Of a stretch of DNA of 52,627 nucleotides, positions 34,176-45,882 are shown piece by piece. A model generated the notes under the pieces. It searched no databases and was not told the DNA's origin. It saw only the letters and a program-made list of their open reading frames with translations. Source of the DNA: Schoenoplectus triqueter (Eukaryota; Streptophyta; Magnoliopsida; Poales; Cyperaceae); the NCBI GenBank assembly GCA_964058805.1, contig CAXKVV010000446.1, positions 1 to 52,627 on the forward strand. The letters are read 5' to 3'. Position 1 is the stretch's first letter, and each line of letters begins with the position of its first letter. Position numbers and translations under genes: made by a program.

Positions 34176-35044
34176 ATTATATATACCTAGCTGCCTCTCA
34201 AATCCTCGAGTCTTTAACACCTTTTAATCGTTTTGTGGCCTTTTAGAAAAAAAAAACAACTATTAAGTAAAAAAAAAATCTTTTTTTTTTGTAATTTATA
34301 GTAGTCAAATGTGCGTTATTACACTATATTCAAATTTAAATTTCAAAATGAATGATAATTTATCTGGAGTATTTAGAAGGTAAATTCATAAAGTTATTTT
34401 AAGGCCTCCTATTTGAAATATTTTATTTGTGACAGCTGTGAGATAAAACTAGATGACATACGGAAAACCATGACACCACTTATCAAGATAATTTTTTTAA
34501 TGATGATTTATTGGTAAAATTTGACTTTTGCAGAGGGTAGCTTCTAGCAGGCTAGCAGCGTAGATCTTGGTTGGCATCTAATCAATTGCTCTTATTTCTC
34601 CGCAAGCATTCAAATACTAATTAATTAAAGTCACGTCAAGTGTTAATTTATTTTGTTAAAGGTGGATCCTAGATTAGCCCTCTAACGTTTTGTGTTTGTT
34701 TAATGGAGTCTAATTTTTTATTTGATTTGACCTCCTAAACTTCTGATTTTGTTTGCTTGCACTTTTCCATTTTTTGAATCAAACTATGAAATTATTCTTT
34801 TTATTTGAGAAAGCAAACTATGAAATTCTATTATATGAATGATTTGACGATAATTATAAAATCCCATAACTTGTCATTTTCAGACATTAATTGTTCTGGT
34901 AGTGGAATAAGTTAAGTAATCTTAATCGTGAGCAATAAATTGCTAGAAGTATGGTTGCTTTCTTTTGACTTAATAAAATCAAGCAGTGTGTCGCGATAAT
35001 TGTTTTGTAGATAGCGTTGTGATTTTTTTATTACCAAAAAATTA
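34176..35044. other. AT-rich intergenic DNA
   Basis: No gene or repeat boundary is supported. Confidence 0.5.
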
Positions 35045-35915
35045 AGGAAGCTGATAATAATCTCCAAGCATTTATCCCCACAAATATCCTCAAACTTTGA
35101 CTTCCGTGAATTTAGTAATTGAAACGCCAAAAGTCTTTCGTGATTTGACCATAATCGCAGAGACAAATAAAAATTTTGAATCTTCGCGAGTTGACCGTAA
35201 CTGCAATCATTTGGCACAAAAAAACACTATTTTTTGTGACCATAACATGCAATCTCAGCGACATCAATTAGATTCACTATTTTTTTCTGTTTCTAGGCAA
35301 CTGGTCGATTAATTTATAATCAACCGTTAGTTTATATTAATTGACCATAAATGTTTGGATTATTTACAGCAACAATAAATTTGACACAAAAAATCAGCGT
35401 GCCATCAATTGATTTTCATTCTGACATTATTTATATCTTTAGTTGTCCCTATTTATATTTACTATGTCAGTTACTAAAATTTTAATAACTTAAAATATTA
35501 TTATTTGATATCCATGTTATTTATATCTATGTTTTTGGTAATTGTTGTATCTATTAGCATCAACTATCAATTTTATTTATATATATTAATTTTTGCTATA
35601 TACATCAACCGACTTTGGTGGTTAAATTTCACCATTTATACAAATAAATAATCACAACACTTGATATAAATAGAACAGTATAATAGATATAAGTAAATTT
35701 GATAGTTTTTATCAAGTGCTAACTCTCTCTAATTTTCTTAAAGAGACGTCATTTCAATTTTAATTTTTTTTTGAATTATTAATGTGCTATGCAGTTCTAA
35801 AAATGGAAAGTCGGAAACATATAAAAAGTTAATTGAATGCTTAAAATGAAAATTTTTCGCTTGGGGACAACGAATGGGGATAAAAGGCTGGGGATGATAA
35901 TAATATTCCAAAAAT
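35045..35915. mobile_element. Long-TIR foldback element (family M3), copy 1
   Basis: The left end reads gctgataataatctccaagc followed by atttatccccac. The right end in reverse reads ggaatattattatcatcccc followed by agccttttatcccc. The paired ATTATCCCC ends and repeats of the type 'tatttatattaattgaccat' are shared with the larger copy at 41.4-42.9 kb. No coding capacity. The long degenerate inverted repeats suggest a Mutator-like non-autonomous element, but no target duplication was identified. Confidence 0.5.
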
Positions 35916-38602
35916 GAATTCATTGACTGAAAAAACAATTTTTTTCATTAATAGAATTCCAGAGTTTTACTAATAAGAAATCAATATTCCATAGCCACTT
36001 TTCTTTTAAGGCATGCAGCGGCAGACAATAATTTATATTTAGGAGTTTAATGTTTAATGATATATGGCATAATTATATTGAATATAAGACATATTTTGAT
36101 GTAAGATACTCTGAGCTCAAAACTCAATTGAAACTGATATGAAAATATCCATATTTTTTTAATATTTAAAAAATATATACAATTAGAGTGTCTGACGCAT
36201 AAAATTGTATCTTAACTATATTACATGTCGCCTCAAAATCAAATAAAACTTTTTAAATATATTAACATCATGAACTCCACAAAACTTCATGATATTTTGA
36301 TATCAATGTTTTTTTTTCAAATATCGATCGTCACAAACAATAATTGCGCTGAAAGAAAAAAAAATCTCTAACTTCCGAAAGAGCCAATTATAGACGCATA
36401 CGTCAAATTGTTTTTTTAACAAAAGTCAACAGTAGACAAATGAAATGATAGAGATTACTCTATTCAAGGAGTTAATTAAAATTTAATAAAATTGCCCATC
36501 TCAAGCAAGAAGGATCGTCATTTAATGTCGCTGTTCTAAACACGGTTTATTGATTGTGAAAATGAAAGGAAGGGCACACTTGCTTAGAAGTCTAAGCAAT
36601 CTAAATTTAAAATAGTAATAATAGGGTTGACCTTGGGATTAACGGCTAGTTGGCCATATTCATTGTATAATAGATGAAATACTTGAAATTTTTTTATAAA
36701 AATACGGCGTCTAAATTAAAGCGGACCTCAAAGTCGTAGCTTGAAAGTTGAACACAAATATGTTATTTTGGATCGTGCAAGAATGTGAAAGAATAAAGAA
36801 ATTAAAAATAACAAATGAGAATTATGAAAGAATAGTAATTTTTAAATAAGCGTGAGATAATAAAAAAATATTATTGAAATAGTTAAATATGATTTAAATT
36901 GTATAGAATACTGATGGAAGGAATGAGTAAAATAATAATTTTTTTATTTCCCTCTAATCAACTTTTATTTGTTCATTGCTTTGACAAACTATATCATTTG
37001 GACCATTCATTTTTTTAATATAATATACGCTTGTTGGTTAAATAATTTACTCTTTTTAAGCTCCGCAGACGGAAATTGATGTGCAAATTTTAAGCAAATG
37101 TTCAGAAATAACTCATTTACTAGCAATTCCATATAAACATATCAAACCAACCCATTTTTTATAATTACAGAAAACTTATTTCTTATCTTTTCTGCCATTC
37201 TTAATTCACACTTCATAATGTCGCAGATAATTAATTTACCCTAAGGCTTATATGGAGCACACATCTTGCACATATGTGTCTAGTCTGTTATACATAATTT
37301 ATCTATACGTATATAATCACCTTTTTTATTTTAATTAGAGTTGTAACTTAGACTTCGCCTCAACAAAATAGTTCTCATTTAAATAATTAATAATATAAAA
37401 AATAAATATATTCAGTAAAAATTTCACATTAAGAAAAATTAAAACATATATTTTTTTAAAATACTAAATATATACATAATAATATAATTAATCATGAAAA
37501 CTTTTAAAATTTAATACTAAAAAATGAATCATGATAAGAATTAAATTTCTTCTCAAATATATCACACTCATCTATTTTAAATGAGAAGAAAAAAAAAATA
37601 TGAGCTATTAGATTCAAGTAGATGAAAAGATTTAAGCAAAATAAGTTGATAAGAAAAATTATGATGCGACGTGTTTGAGGTATCAGAAAACTTAAGACTA
37701 TTTATTCTTTATTCTTTATGAAGTATAGTCTCAACAACTTCAATATCAAATATCAATGATTAGAGATTTATCTGGGCCATTGCATGACTCTTTAGAGACT
37801 CAACCCCACTCCACACTTCAATCTCTGAAGGCAAGGGAGGTTGATCAGGTGATGGTACAGAGCTCGATTGAATAATTTCATGAAATTACTCTAACTTTGG
37901 TAAGACCGTACTAGTAAGACTATACTGGTAGGAAATCATATATGGTCGTTGGGTTTCTAAACCATCGTTGTGCTATGGAGAGTGTGAAAATCGACTCGAT
38001 TTGGACGAAAATAAATATATCAGGAGAGATCTGAGGAGGAAGAAGCAAAATGAAGTTAAAAATAAGTAATCGTGTAAATCATTAAAAGGGACCTTTTTAT
38101 TTTAATTTTGTGGCATGTGATTGACGACTATATTGTTCATCAATCAGTTCATATCTCTTTCCAATATGTTTTGACAAATGCCACTTGCTAAATTTTAGAC
38201 ATGTTTAGTTGGTGATGTCTCACAAGATGGCAATTATTGTACTTTATGAGATAAATGGGAATAAATCACAGTCTTTGGCCAAACAAGATGTCAATCAGTG
38301 TACTTTTGTGTAGATATTTTGGGTAATAAGAGTTTCATTAATTGCACCCTTTTTCTAAAGTGATTTGAAACTTCTTAAAAAGAAACTATCCGTTAGGTTA
38401 GACCAGTCACTCCTAACATTTAGTTTCAACAGTACATGCAACCAAAAATTTACCCAAATTAAATTACTATTGACAAGTGGAACTTCCAATTGCTTTGATT
38501 TTAGTCTTTTCATGCTTCCTTTATCTTCTGTGACTGTGAGTACACTCACAGGCTATTCAACAACAGCCGAAATTAGCTGTAATTTCAACTTTCTCATTAA
38601 AT
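35916..38602. other. Long AT-rich interval without recognised genes
   Basis: No supported exon. Around 37,730-38,060 there is a less AT-rich patch, and around 38,365-38,628 open frames exist on both strands. Neither shows a domain. Confidence 0.45.
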
Positions 38603-38610
38603 ATACCCTA

Positions 38611-38650
38611 GAAGTGTGTGAAGTGTGAAGTGTGAAGTGTGAAGTGTGAA
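38611..38650. repeat. AGTGTGA heptanucleotide tandem, ~5 units
   Basis: The sequence gaagtgtgaagtgtgaagtg repeats a 7-base unit about five times. Confidence 0.85.
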
Positions 38651-38939
38651 TGAAGGTGAATTTTTATTTTCCCCTGGTCAAAAGTCAAAACTAGACGAGC
38701 TATTAAGTCCTATTTAAGGACAAAATATGGAAGGTAGCGTCTCTTCATAGTTATCCTTTCTCATAGGGCAGTGATATGACGTCTCTGTTTTGGCTCATGA
38801 ATTGAATTTTAATAAAGAAGTGTATTATATTTTATATGATTATTATGTTGAAAAAAGTTTAAGAGGTAAAGATTTATTAAAGATAATTCAGTTAGAAATA
38901 TTATTGCTATTAAAAATTTATATAATTAATTTACTCATA

Positions 38940-39110
38940 AAAATTACATATAAGTAATTCAGTTAGGAAATATTATGGTTGATAATAATTTGTATAATAA
39001 AATTACTGATAATAATTTGTATAATAATTTGTATAATAAAATTACATATAAGTAATTCAGTTAGGAAATATTATGGTTGATAATAATTTGTATAATAAAA
39101 TTACTGATAA
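38940..39110. repeat. 98-bp tandem duplication
   Basis: Bases 38940-39012 (aaaattacatataagtaatt … aaaattactgataa) recur exactly at 39038-39110, giving a 98-base period. The spacer itself repeats aataatttgtata. A weaker third relative precedes it (gataattcagttagaaatat, about 38,882). Confidence 0.85.
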
Positions 39111-40117
39111 AAAATTACAAAGTCAGCTCTTTATTAAAACCTCAATCAACAAATTTGTCTATTGCCGACGCATCAATATATTAGAAAGTAAAACTTGAAC
39201 ATTTTATATTTATTCCTTCGCCAATGGCCGGGTGTTTGACTTTGCTGTTTGAACATTTGTAGCTCCAATTTGTTGAGAAATGGAATAAAAAACTATTTCA
39301 AAAGTTGGGTACCAACCTCAAACACAAAAAATTTGGACAAAAGGGAATATTATTTTTTCCCTCTAAAAATGGATATTCTTCGTGCAAAGCTTTCTTCCAA
39401 AGTTTATAAAAAAAGTTACTTTTTTTTTGCCTGCTGGTTGATCGGAGCCACGTAGTGGAACGGGTGGTATTTGATCATCAAAAATATGTTTGCAAAATAT
39501 ATCCTTCAAAATTATACTCCATTTTTAATATAATTATATGTTCTTCAAAATTATAAAATACACTTCAGTTTTGATATAATTGCAAATTGTACCTCAATTT
39601 ATTAAATATTTTCTAAAAGATAAAATTTATCTGAACAATACTTTCAATTTTTAGAATATTTTAATAGTTTCATCTAACGAACTCATAAGCAATCATTTCA
39701 AAGGAAAGTAAAAAAAGGAAATGTAACGTAATAATATTTCACAGAAAAAGAACAACATGCCTCATAAAGATGATAATAGAATTTTATCTCTTGATATATG
39801 TTTAAATTTTGTGAGATGTATATAAAAATTAATATATATTAGCTATCTTTTCATATTAAAAGGGGCATGCTACTTGCCCCCTATAATCTCTAAAAAAAAT
39901 TCTATTTTTTTAACACATGCATAGTAAATATAAATATTTTTAATTTTTACTGTGAACACTCATGATAATGATAATAGATGTGAACATATTGAGAAGACTA
40001 AAATCCATCCTTACGCATCATACATCCTACAAAAACTTGCCAAAAAATAAAAATTAGAAGAGAACATTTAGGGGGATAAAACATTATCCGAAGCATAAAT
40101 TGAAACACAAATGTAAT
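39111..40117. other. AT-rich intergenic DNA
   Basis: No gene is seen. The last eight bases (40110-40117) are the left target duplication of the next element. Confidence 0.5.
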
Positions 40118-40565
40118 TAGGGATGTCAATGGGTCAGGTTGGATTCGGATTGGGTTATTATTATTTTATTATTTTTATTAACCTGATCCGAAACCGAACC
40201 GATTATATTCGGGTCAAAAAAATTTGACCCATACCCAACCCGACCGGGTTACGGGTCGAACCGACTCATGTAAAATAATTAAATATTCATTAATTATTTT
40301 TATATTATATAAGTAATTAAATATTAATTAATTTATAATTAATCTTAATTAGTGTATAATTAATATATATTTAAGATTTAATTAGTACTAGATCATAAAA
40401 TTACTTCAAAAAATATAATTAATTAGGTCGGGTCGGATTGACCTGAACCTGACCCGATCCTATTCGGGTCAAAATAATTAGACTCATATCCGACCCATTT
40501 ATTTTCGAGTCATGTCGGGTCGGATCGGGTTAACCCACTGGGTCGGGTCAATAATTGACCCCCTG
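40118..40565. mobile_element. hAT-type MITE (family M1), copy 2, with perfect 8-bp target duplication
   Basis: The 448-bp element begins tagggatgtcaatgggtcag and ends attgaccccctg. The octamer AATGTAAT lies exactly on both sides (40110-40117 and 40566-40573), which is the hAT hallmark. Its reverse complement aligns end to end with 14840-15225, including the AT-rich middle. Confidence 0.88.
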
Positions 40566-40587
40566 AATGTAATTCATATTTGTATAT

Positions 40588-40690
40588 ATAAGTATTCATA
40601 TTTACTTATAGAGATATTTATATCTAATTAGTGAGGAGTTCATATTTGATCGTGGAATGTGAAAACTTGCCAAAGTATAAATATTGCTGA
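40588..40690. repeat. ~105-bp direct repeat, copy 1
   Basis: The stretch ataagtattcatatttactt … atctaattagtgaggagttc … tcatatttgatcgtggaatg is repeated with substitutions at 44411-44515 in the same orientation. It may be the flank or end of a larger repeat spanning the two copies. Confidence 0.6.
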
Positions 40691-41384
40691 TCTGGGGGAT
40701 AGAGCATTATGTAGGGATTCGAAATGCCCAAATCCCATTAATGCTCAAACTGCGGAAAGACCGTAGAACAAAAATTTTACTTCTACTTAAGTTAGGGATT
40801 AAAGTATGTCGGATAATAACCGAGAGTTACAGATATTTAATCCTTTACAAAAGACGGTAAAATATTATTTTACTTCTAACTTAAGCTTAGGGTTAAAGTG
40901 ATGTGTCGGATGATTACCGAGAGATACACACATCTTTAAACCTTTATTGATCTACTCCATGATTGATTTCTAAAATATTAATCTACTTAACAATTAAATA
41001 GATTAATATAAGATGTTATACCTCGCTTCCAAATTTCAATTGGATTGAAAATCGGCTTGTCTCGGAGCACCAAACGTCTGATGCATCTGTAGGTTATCCA
41101 CCAGGACTAACCAGAGAGCGGCTTATTTCTTTTGCCAGAAATACCATAAACCGCGGTTTTTCACAAAAATACTATTCACCCGAGAAAAGACGAAATAGTA
41201 CTATTCACGACTCGCAGTAATTCTGTTTCACAAATGTGCAGAAATATTGCAACTTTCGTAAAAATACTATTCACCGATCCCGTGAATTCTGAAACAACCG
41301 TACACCGAGAGAGAGAAAGTAGAACTGATTTGGTGGAAGTTTCTCTCTCACCCTACCCCTCTATTTATAGAAAGGAGACTGATA
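40691..41384. other. Non-coding stretch with two related ~100-base motifs
   Basis: A segment near 40,790 (agggattaaagtatgtcgga, then taataaccgagag) recurs near 40,890 (agggttaaagtgatgtgtcg, then gatgattaccgagag). No gene is seen. The ctatttataga near 41,362 looks like a TATA box, but no transcript is evident. Confidence 0.45.
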
Positions 41385-42915
41385 ATAGTCCCCAAATATT
41401 TATCCCCATGTTTTATCCCCAAAAGTTGACCATTAAATATCCAAGTAGCATTTTGACTTCTATTTATATTAAATATTAGTGCTATTCATACTAAATGAAT
41501 GAATCATTAATAGTCAGTTTTTTCAGCATCTAATTAAACTGCTTATAATTATTGATAATCTTATTTATATCAATTACCTTAGTTGCTGATCATTAGTGTT
41601 AATCATCTCTCTAAAATTGACTATCGAGAGTCAAAGTAACACTTTAACTGTTATTTACATTAAATATCGATGTTATTAATATTAAATGAAGGAGCCACTG
41701 ATAACCAACTTTTTTTGAATCTAAATTGAAGTGCTTATAATTATTTATTATCTTATTTATATCAATTACACTAATTACTGATCATTAGTATTAATCATCT
41801 TCCTAAGAGTTGACTATCAAGAGCCAATGTAGCACTTTAACCGCTATTTATATTAAATGTCGATGCTATTAATACTAAATGAAGAAGTCATTAAATTAGT
41901 CAGTGTTGTATATATAGATGATAATTATTTATATAAAGCAAATGTTATTCATACTGAACGAATAATTTTGCATTTAGTTCATAACAAGCTTCAATCGTGA
42001 CAATTATTTATACTAAAAAATATTATTTATATTAAACAAACATGTTGTCAATAACACTGCTCCCTGCGGAAGATCTATTCACCTACTATTTTGAAGTCAC
42101 AGAATTGACAGTAAAATCGATGGCTATTTTTTACATTGAATGAAGCATCTTGTCACTGATTAAATCGAAAATATTTGAAAACTTCTTGATAGATTTAAAG
42201 TGTAATCCATTTAGTGTCTTCAGAAATCATGGTCGATGGATCTGCACTTTTGCATACAAAAAAAGAGAAAATAATAAGTCTTAATATATAGTATGTTAAC
42301 ATAGCATTCAAAACTTCCATGTGAAATAAATTACTTTAGAAATACTAGCCAGATAACTAAAAGAATCTTGTTAGGAATCAAACTATTAAATAAATTTCAA
42401 TTGAACTCATCACTAGGAAAATTGGATTGAATTTTGATGTTTAAAAAATTACATTAATTATAGAAAAAAAAATGAAAACTTGAGGTTTTGAGAGGGTACT
42501 TACCAGTATAAGTGATGATGAAATTTTTTACCGAAGAATCTCTATTTTTGCTTTGGATGATAAGTCAATGGAAAACATAACAATAATCTCGTATTTGACT
42601 ACTAGGTGATTTCTAATGGTGGAGAGAAATCCATGAGAGTTTTAGAGATCTGAGAGCAAAAAAATCAAGAAAAAATTAAGGATGGATAAACTGAAAAAGT
42701 TTTGGCAGAGAGAAGATAGCAGTAGAGAGATCGAAAATTTTGAAATGAACAACTGAATTTTTTTTTTGAAATATAGATAAGTCAATTAAAACCTAAGAGG
42801 CGTCTTTTCATCATTTGCCAAATAAGGAAATATTAAAAAAAAGATTAATTGTCAAAATAAGTAATTTATCGCTGGGGATAAAAATTGGGATGAGGGGTTG
42901 GGGATAATTATATTA
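41385..42915. mobile_element. Long-TIR foldback element (family M3), copy 2, with internal ~192-bp tandem repeats
   Basis: The left end reads gataatagtccccaaatatt followed by tatccccatg. The right end in reverse reads aatataattatccccaaccc followed by ctcatcccaatttttatcccc. Between them a ~192-base unit starting ttgac(c/t)at repeats at about 41426, 41617 and 41810 (third copy partial), each containing tgattatttatatcaattac-like sequence. No open frame of size. It is related to 35045-35915. Confidence 0.55.
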
Positions 42916-44410
42916 TTCCTTTATAGAAAATGTGAGATTGGCAAATTACCAAAATATCCTCATGAATAATAAGGAGGTTCCAATGTGAAAAAATCAAAAT
43001 ACCCTTAAAGTTCATCAAATTTACCAAAACGCCATTGGGCTTTTTGGACAAATTACCGAAATACCCTTGGGCTTTTGGATAAATTACCAAAATACCCTTG
43101 AAGGTCATCATGGGCTTTTCATGGGCCTTTTTGGGCTTTTTCAATTTTGGGTTTTTTGGGCTTTTCTGATTTTGGGCTTTTAATTATTAATTAAGACTTT
43201 AATTATAAATGGGCTTTGGCCCATAATTCAAATCCATAATTAACATTTAAAATCCAAATCAAATATATATAATTGTCATCTACAATTATATTTTTCTCAG
43301 TTGTTATTTCAGCGAATTTATACGACGTGTCCAACACGTTATAAATTCAATCTAATTTTTGCTTCTTATCATATCTATGACAAATATAATTATATCATAT
43401 ATAATTAATTATAACCATCTTATTATTAATTATTAACAATTTATAATTAATCAATATGATTCTCCGATTAACTCCTATACGATGTGACCCGACAGGATCT
43501 GTGTTATGTTGGTAAATAAAGTTAAAACTGTTTTAACTTCTATAATCATAGGAGGCACCTGGCAGAATGCACTATGACTATCCAATTACACAGATGATGA
43601 TGTACTATACAATATCATGATCCAGTAAACTATTTACTTGTGTTTAATTCTTTTGTCTCATAGCTATCAGATCAGTTTCAAGGTAGGTATGCGTCATCCT
43701 TGCAAACTTAATTTTTTCTTGATCCTGAGTAAATTATCAATAATTACTCTTGTAATTATACTGCTAGCAGATAATCTTACTCTATCAAATAAAGTATAGA
43801 AATACGAGGGACAATAGTACTTTTGGCAATAGTACTTTTGGCAAACCATCTCTTCATCCGTATAAGTTATGTATACCGAAGAGCTACCTTTATAGCCACC
43901 TTTTACGGATAACGTTTGGTAGAAATCACACGCATACATATCTTATGTAGGAAAGATAAATATCTCATACTTTAAAATTTAATACTGAACGAAAACATTA
44001 ATGACACGAACACAATTTCATTTAATGTTTCATTCGGGGTCTATCAAATACGATGTTCCTTGAACATCTATCTATGTGATTAAAATGACAACTCTTTGTC
44101 TATGATCTGTAAAACTTGACCATCATTTAATCCACATACTAACCTGATAACGGTTAATTAGTGTTCCTGCTAATTACCTTGGTTAGTGACTTTTAAGAGT
44201 ATATTCTATATTATGAAGTTTCACAATTCCAGTCATGAACTCGGAATGATTCATAAATTCAATAATACTCAAGGAAACAAAATATCGTTTAAATATCCAA
44301 TTCATGAACAAAGCTTTATATAACAAATTTATCGTATTATTGACTTCAAGATTATTACAAACTAACACATTAACCAAAATATAAGTCAAAACATTCATGT
44401 GTTCATACTT
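42916..44410. other. Non-coding repeat-like sequence
   Basis: Several units of the type 'aaattaccaaaatacccttg' and 'ttgggcttttt' occur at 42,940-43,190, then moderately GC-rich sequence (cgatgtgacccgacaggatc). Such sequence is common in plant LTR or LARD elements, but I cannot find LTR ends or any coding part. Confidence 0.35.
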
Positions 44411-44515
44411 CTACATATAAGTATTCATATTTATCTATAAAGTTGTTCATATCTAATTAGTGGAATATTCATATCTGATTGTGAAATACAAAAAAATATC
44501 AAAAATAAAAATATT
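44411..44515. repeat. ~105-bp direct repeat, copy 2
   Basis: Matches 40588-40690 in the same orientation (ataagtattcatatttatct … atctaattagtggaatattc). Confidence 0.6.
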
Positions 44516-45240
44516 ATTAAAAGTAAAAATTTGAAAGAGAAAATAATCGAGAGCAACTCTAGATTTGAAGATAAAATCTTAGGGAATTTTCTCAATAAAA
44601 AAAAACATTTCATAGAAAATACGCTTCAGAGCATTTACCATTATATTCCTAAACTCTGTATCCCCAAATTTCAAGTGTTAAATAACTGAAAACACTATAT
44701 CTAGTTTTCAAATACAAACATTTCATAATTTCGATTCAACGCATTAATACGAATCACCAAAAAACCTTCTTATGTATAACATATATGAGTGAGGAAGTGC
44801 TGACGATGCAACACAAAATTATGATTTAGTTAGAAATTTAAATAAAAATTATAAGTTTAATTCTGTTGTGACAATCGAATCCTCATCATAAATTATTATA
44901 TTATTACATGTCAAAATTTATCTAAAATCTAATGCAAATATGCAATATAAAAACAAACCATGCAACGAATGCATGAATTTTAAGAACTGATTAACTTTCT
45001 AATAGCAAAGAGTTTTTTTAGCTTAATTGAAGTCCTAGTGTAATATTTTGTTCGCGTGAAAGTAAAATTATAAAAATTTGATAATGATAATAAAGCAATA
45101 GCACATGTAAATCTTTTTCACGCACGCTTATTATATTGTATAAAATAAAATAAAAATTCTACAAAGAAAAAGTTTATAACTTTTTGGACGGTATTGATTA
45201 GATAAATATTATTGCTTTAGCAGGGAGCCTATCTCTTTGT
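44516..45240. other. AT-rich intergenic DNA
   Basis: No gene or repeat boundary is supported. Confidence 0.5.
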
Positions 45241-45262
45241 GTGTGTGTGGGGGGGGGGGGGG
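45241..45262. repeat. (GT)n-poly(G) tract
   Basis: Four GT units are followed by 14 consecutive G bases abutting the left end of a MITE. Such tracts are unstable and prone to sequencing error. Confidence 0.9.
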
Positions 45263-45882
45263 TAGGGCTGCATAAAAAAGCTCGGGCTCGAGCTAATCTG
45301 GCTCGAGCTAAAATGACTCGAGCTAATTTGGCTCGAGATAATCTGGCTCGGTTGTTAAATGAGCCGAGTTTGAGTTGGGGTCGGCTTGGCTCGTGGCTCG
45401 ATTCAGCTCAAATAAAAAATAATTTTTACAATTTTTTTTTGCCGAACTCTAATCTGATAACTCCTCTCTCATCATCTTTCACCATCTCACCATGTCAGCG
45501 GCTTAAAGACGTCTCTTGCTCGCTCATAATTAGATTCGTATATTTGACTCGATAGTTTTTTGTTGGTCCATCCATTCAAATTAATGCAGCGAAAATGTCA
45601 TTGAAAAAATAGTTTGTTGATATACCAATTTTGTACCAATTCTCATACCAATCTTCTAGATATACCAACTTTATAGTTTATAGATGTATTAAATCTAAAT
45701 ATCAAATTGAGTCAACGCACATGCATTGGCTCGTGAGCCAGCTCGAATAGTAACGAGCCGAGTTTGAGCTAGGTTTTTCAGCTCGAACTGTTTCACGAGC
45801 TCGGCTCGACTCGACTAGAATTTTCATGAGCCGAGCTTGAGTTCAACCCAGCTCGGCTCGACTCGACTCGTTTGCAGCCCTA
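45263..45882. mobile_element. MITE with TAGGGCTGCA terminal inverted repeats (family M4), copy 1
   Basis: The 620-bp element begins tagggctgcataaaaaagct and ends cgtttgcagcccta, a perfect 10-base inverted repeat. GGCTCGAGCT-type motifs crowd both ends in opposite orientation and the middle is unique. The flanks (gggggggg on the left, gttggggg on the right) could be a decayed 8-bp target duplication. The open frame 45241-45555 runs through the repeat and is not a gene. Confidence 0.8.

Noticed and set aside
42916..44410. Possible LTR retrotransposon (LARD) body
   Set aside because: The texture is suggestive, but I could not find matching LTRs, a primer site or any gag/pol similarity, so it is left as non-coding repeat-like DNA.
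45241..45555. 104-aa frame with repeated RANLAR
   Set aside because: It reads through GCTCGAGCT repeats of a MITE and a poly-G tract.
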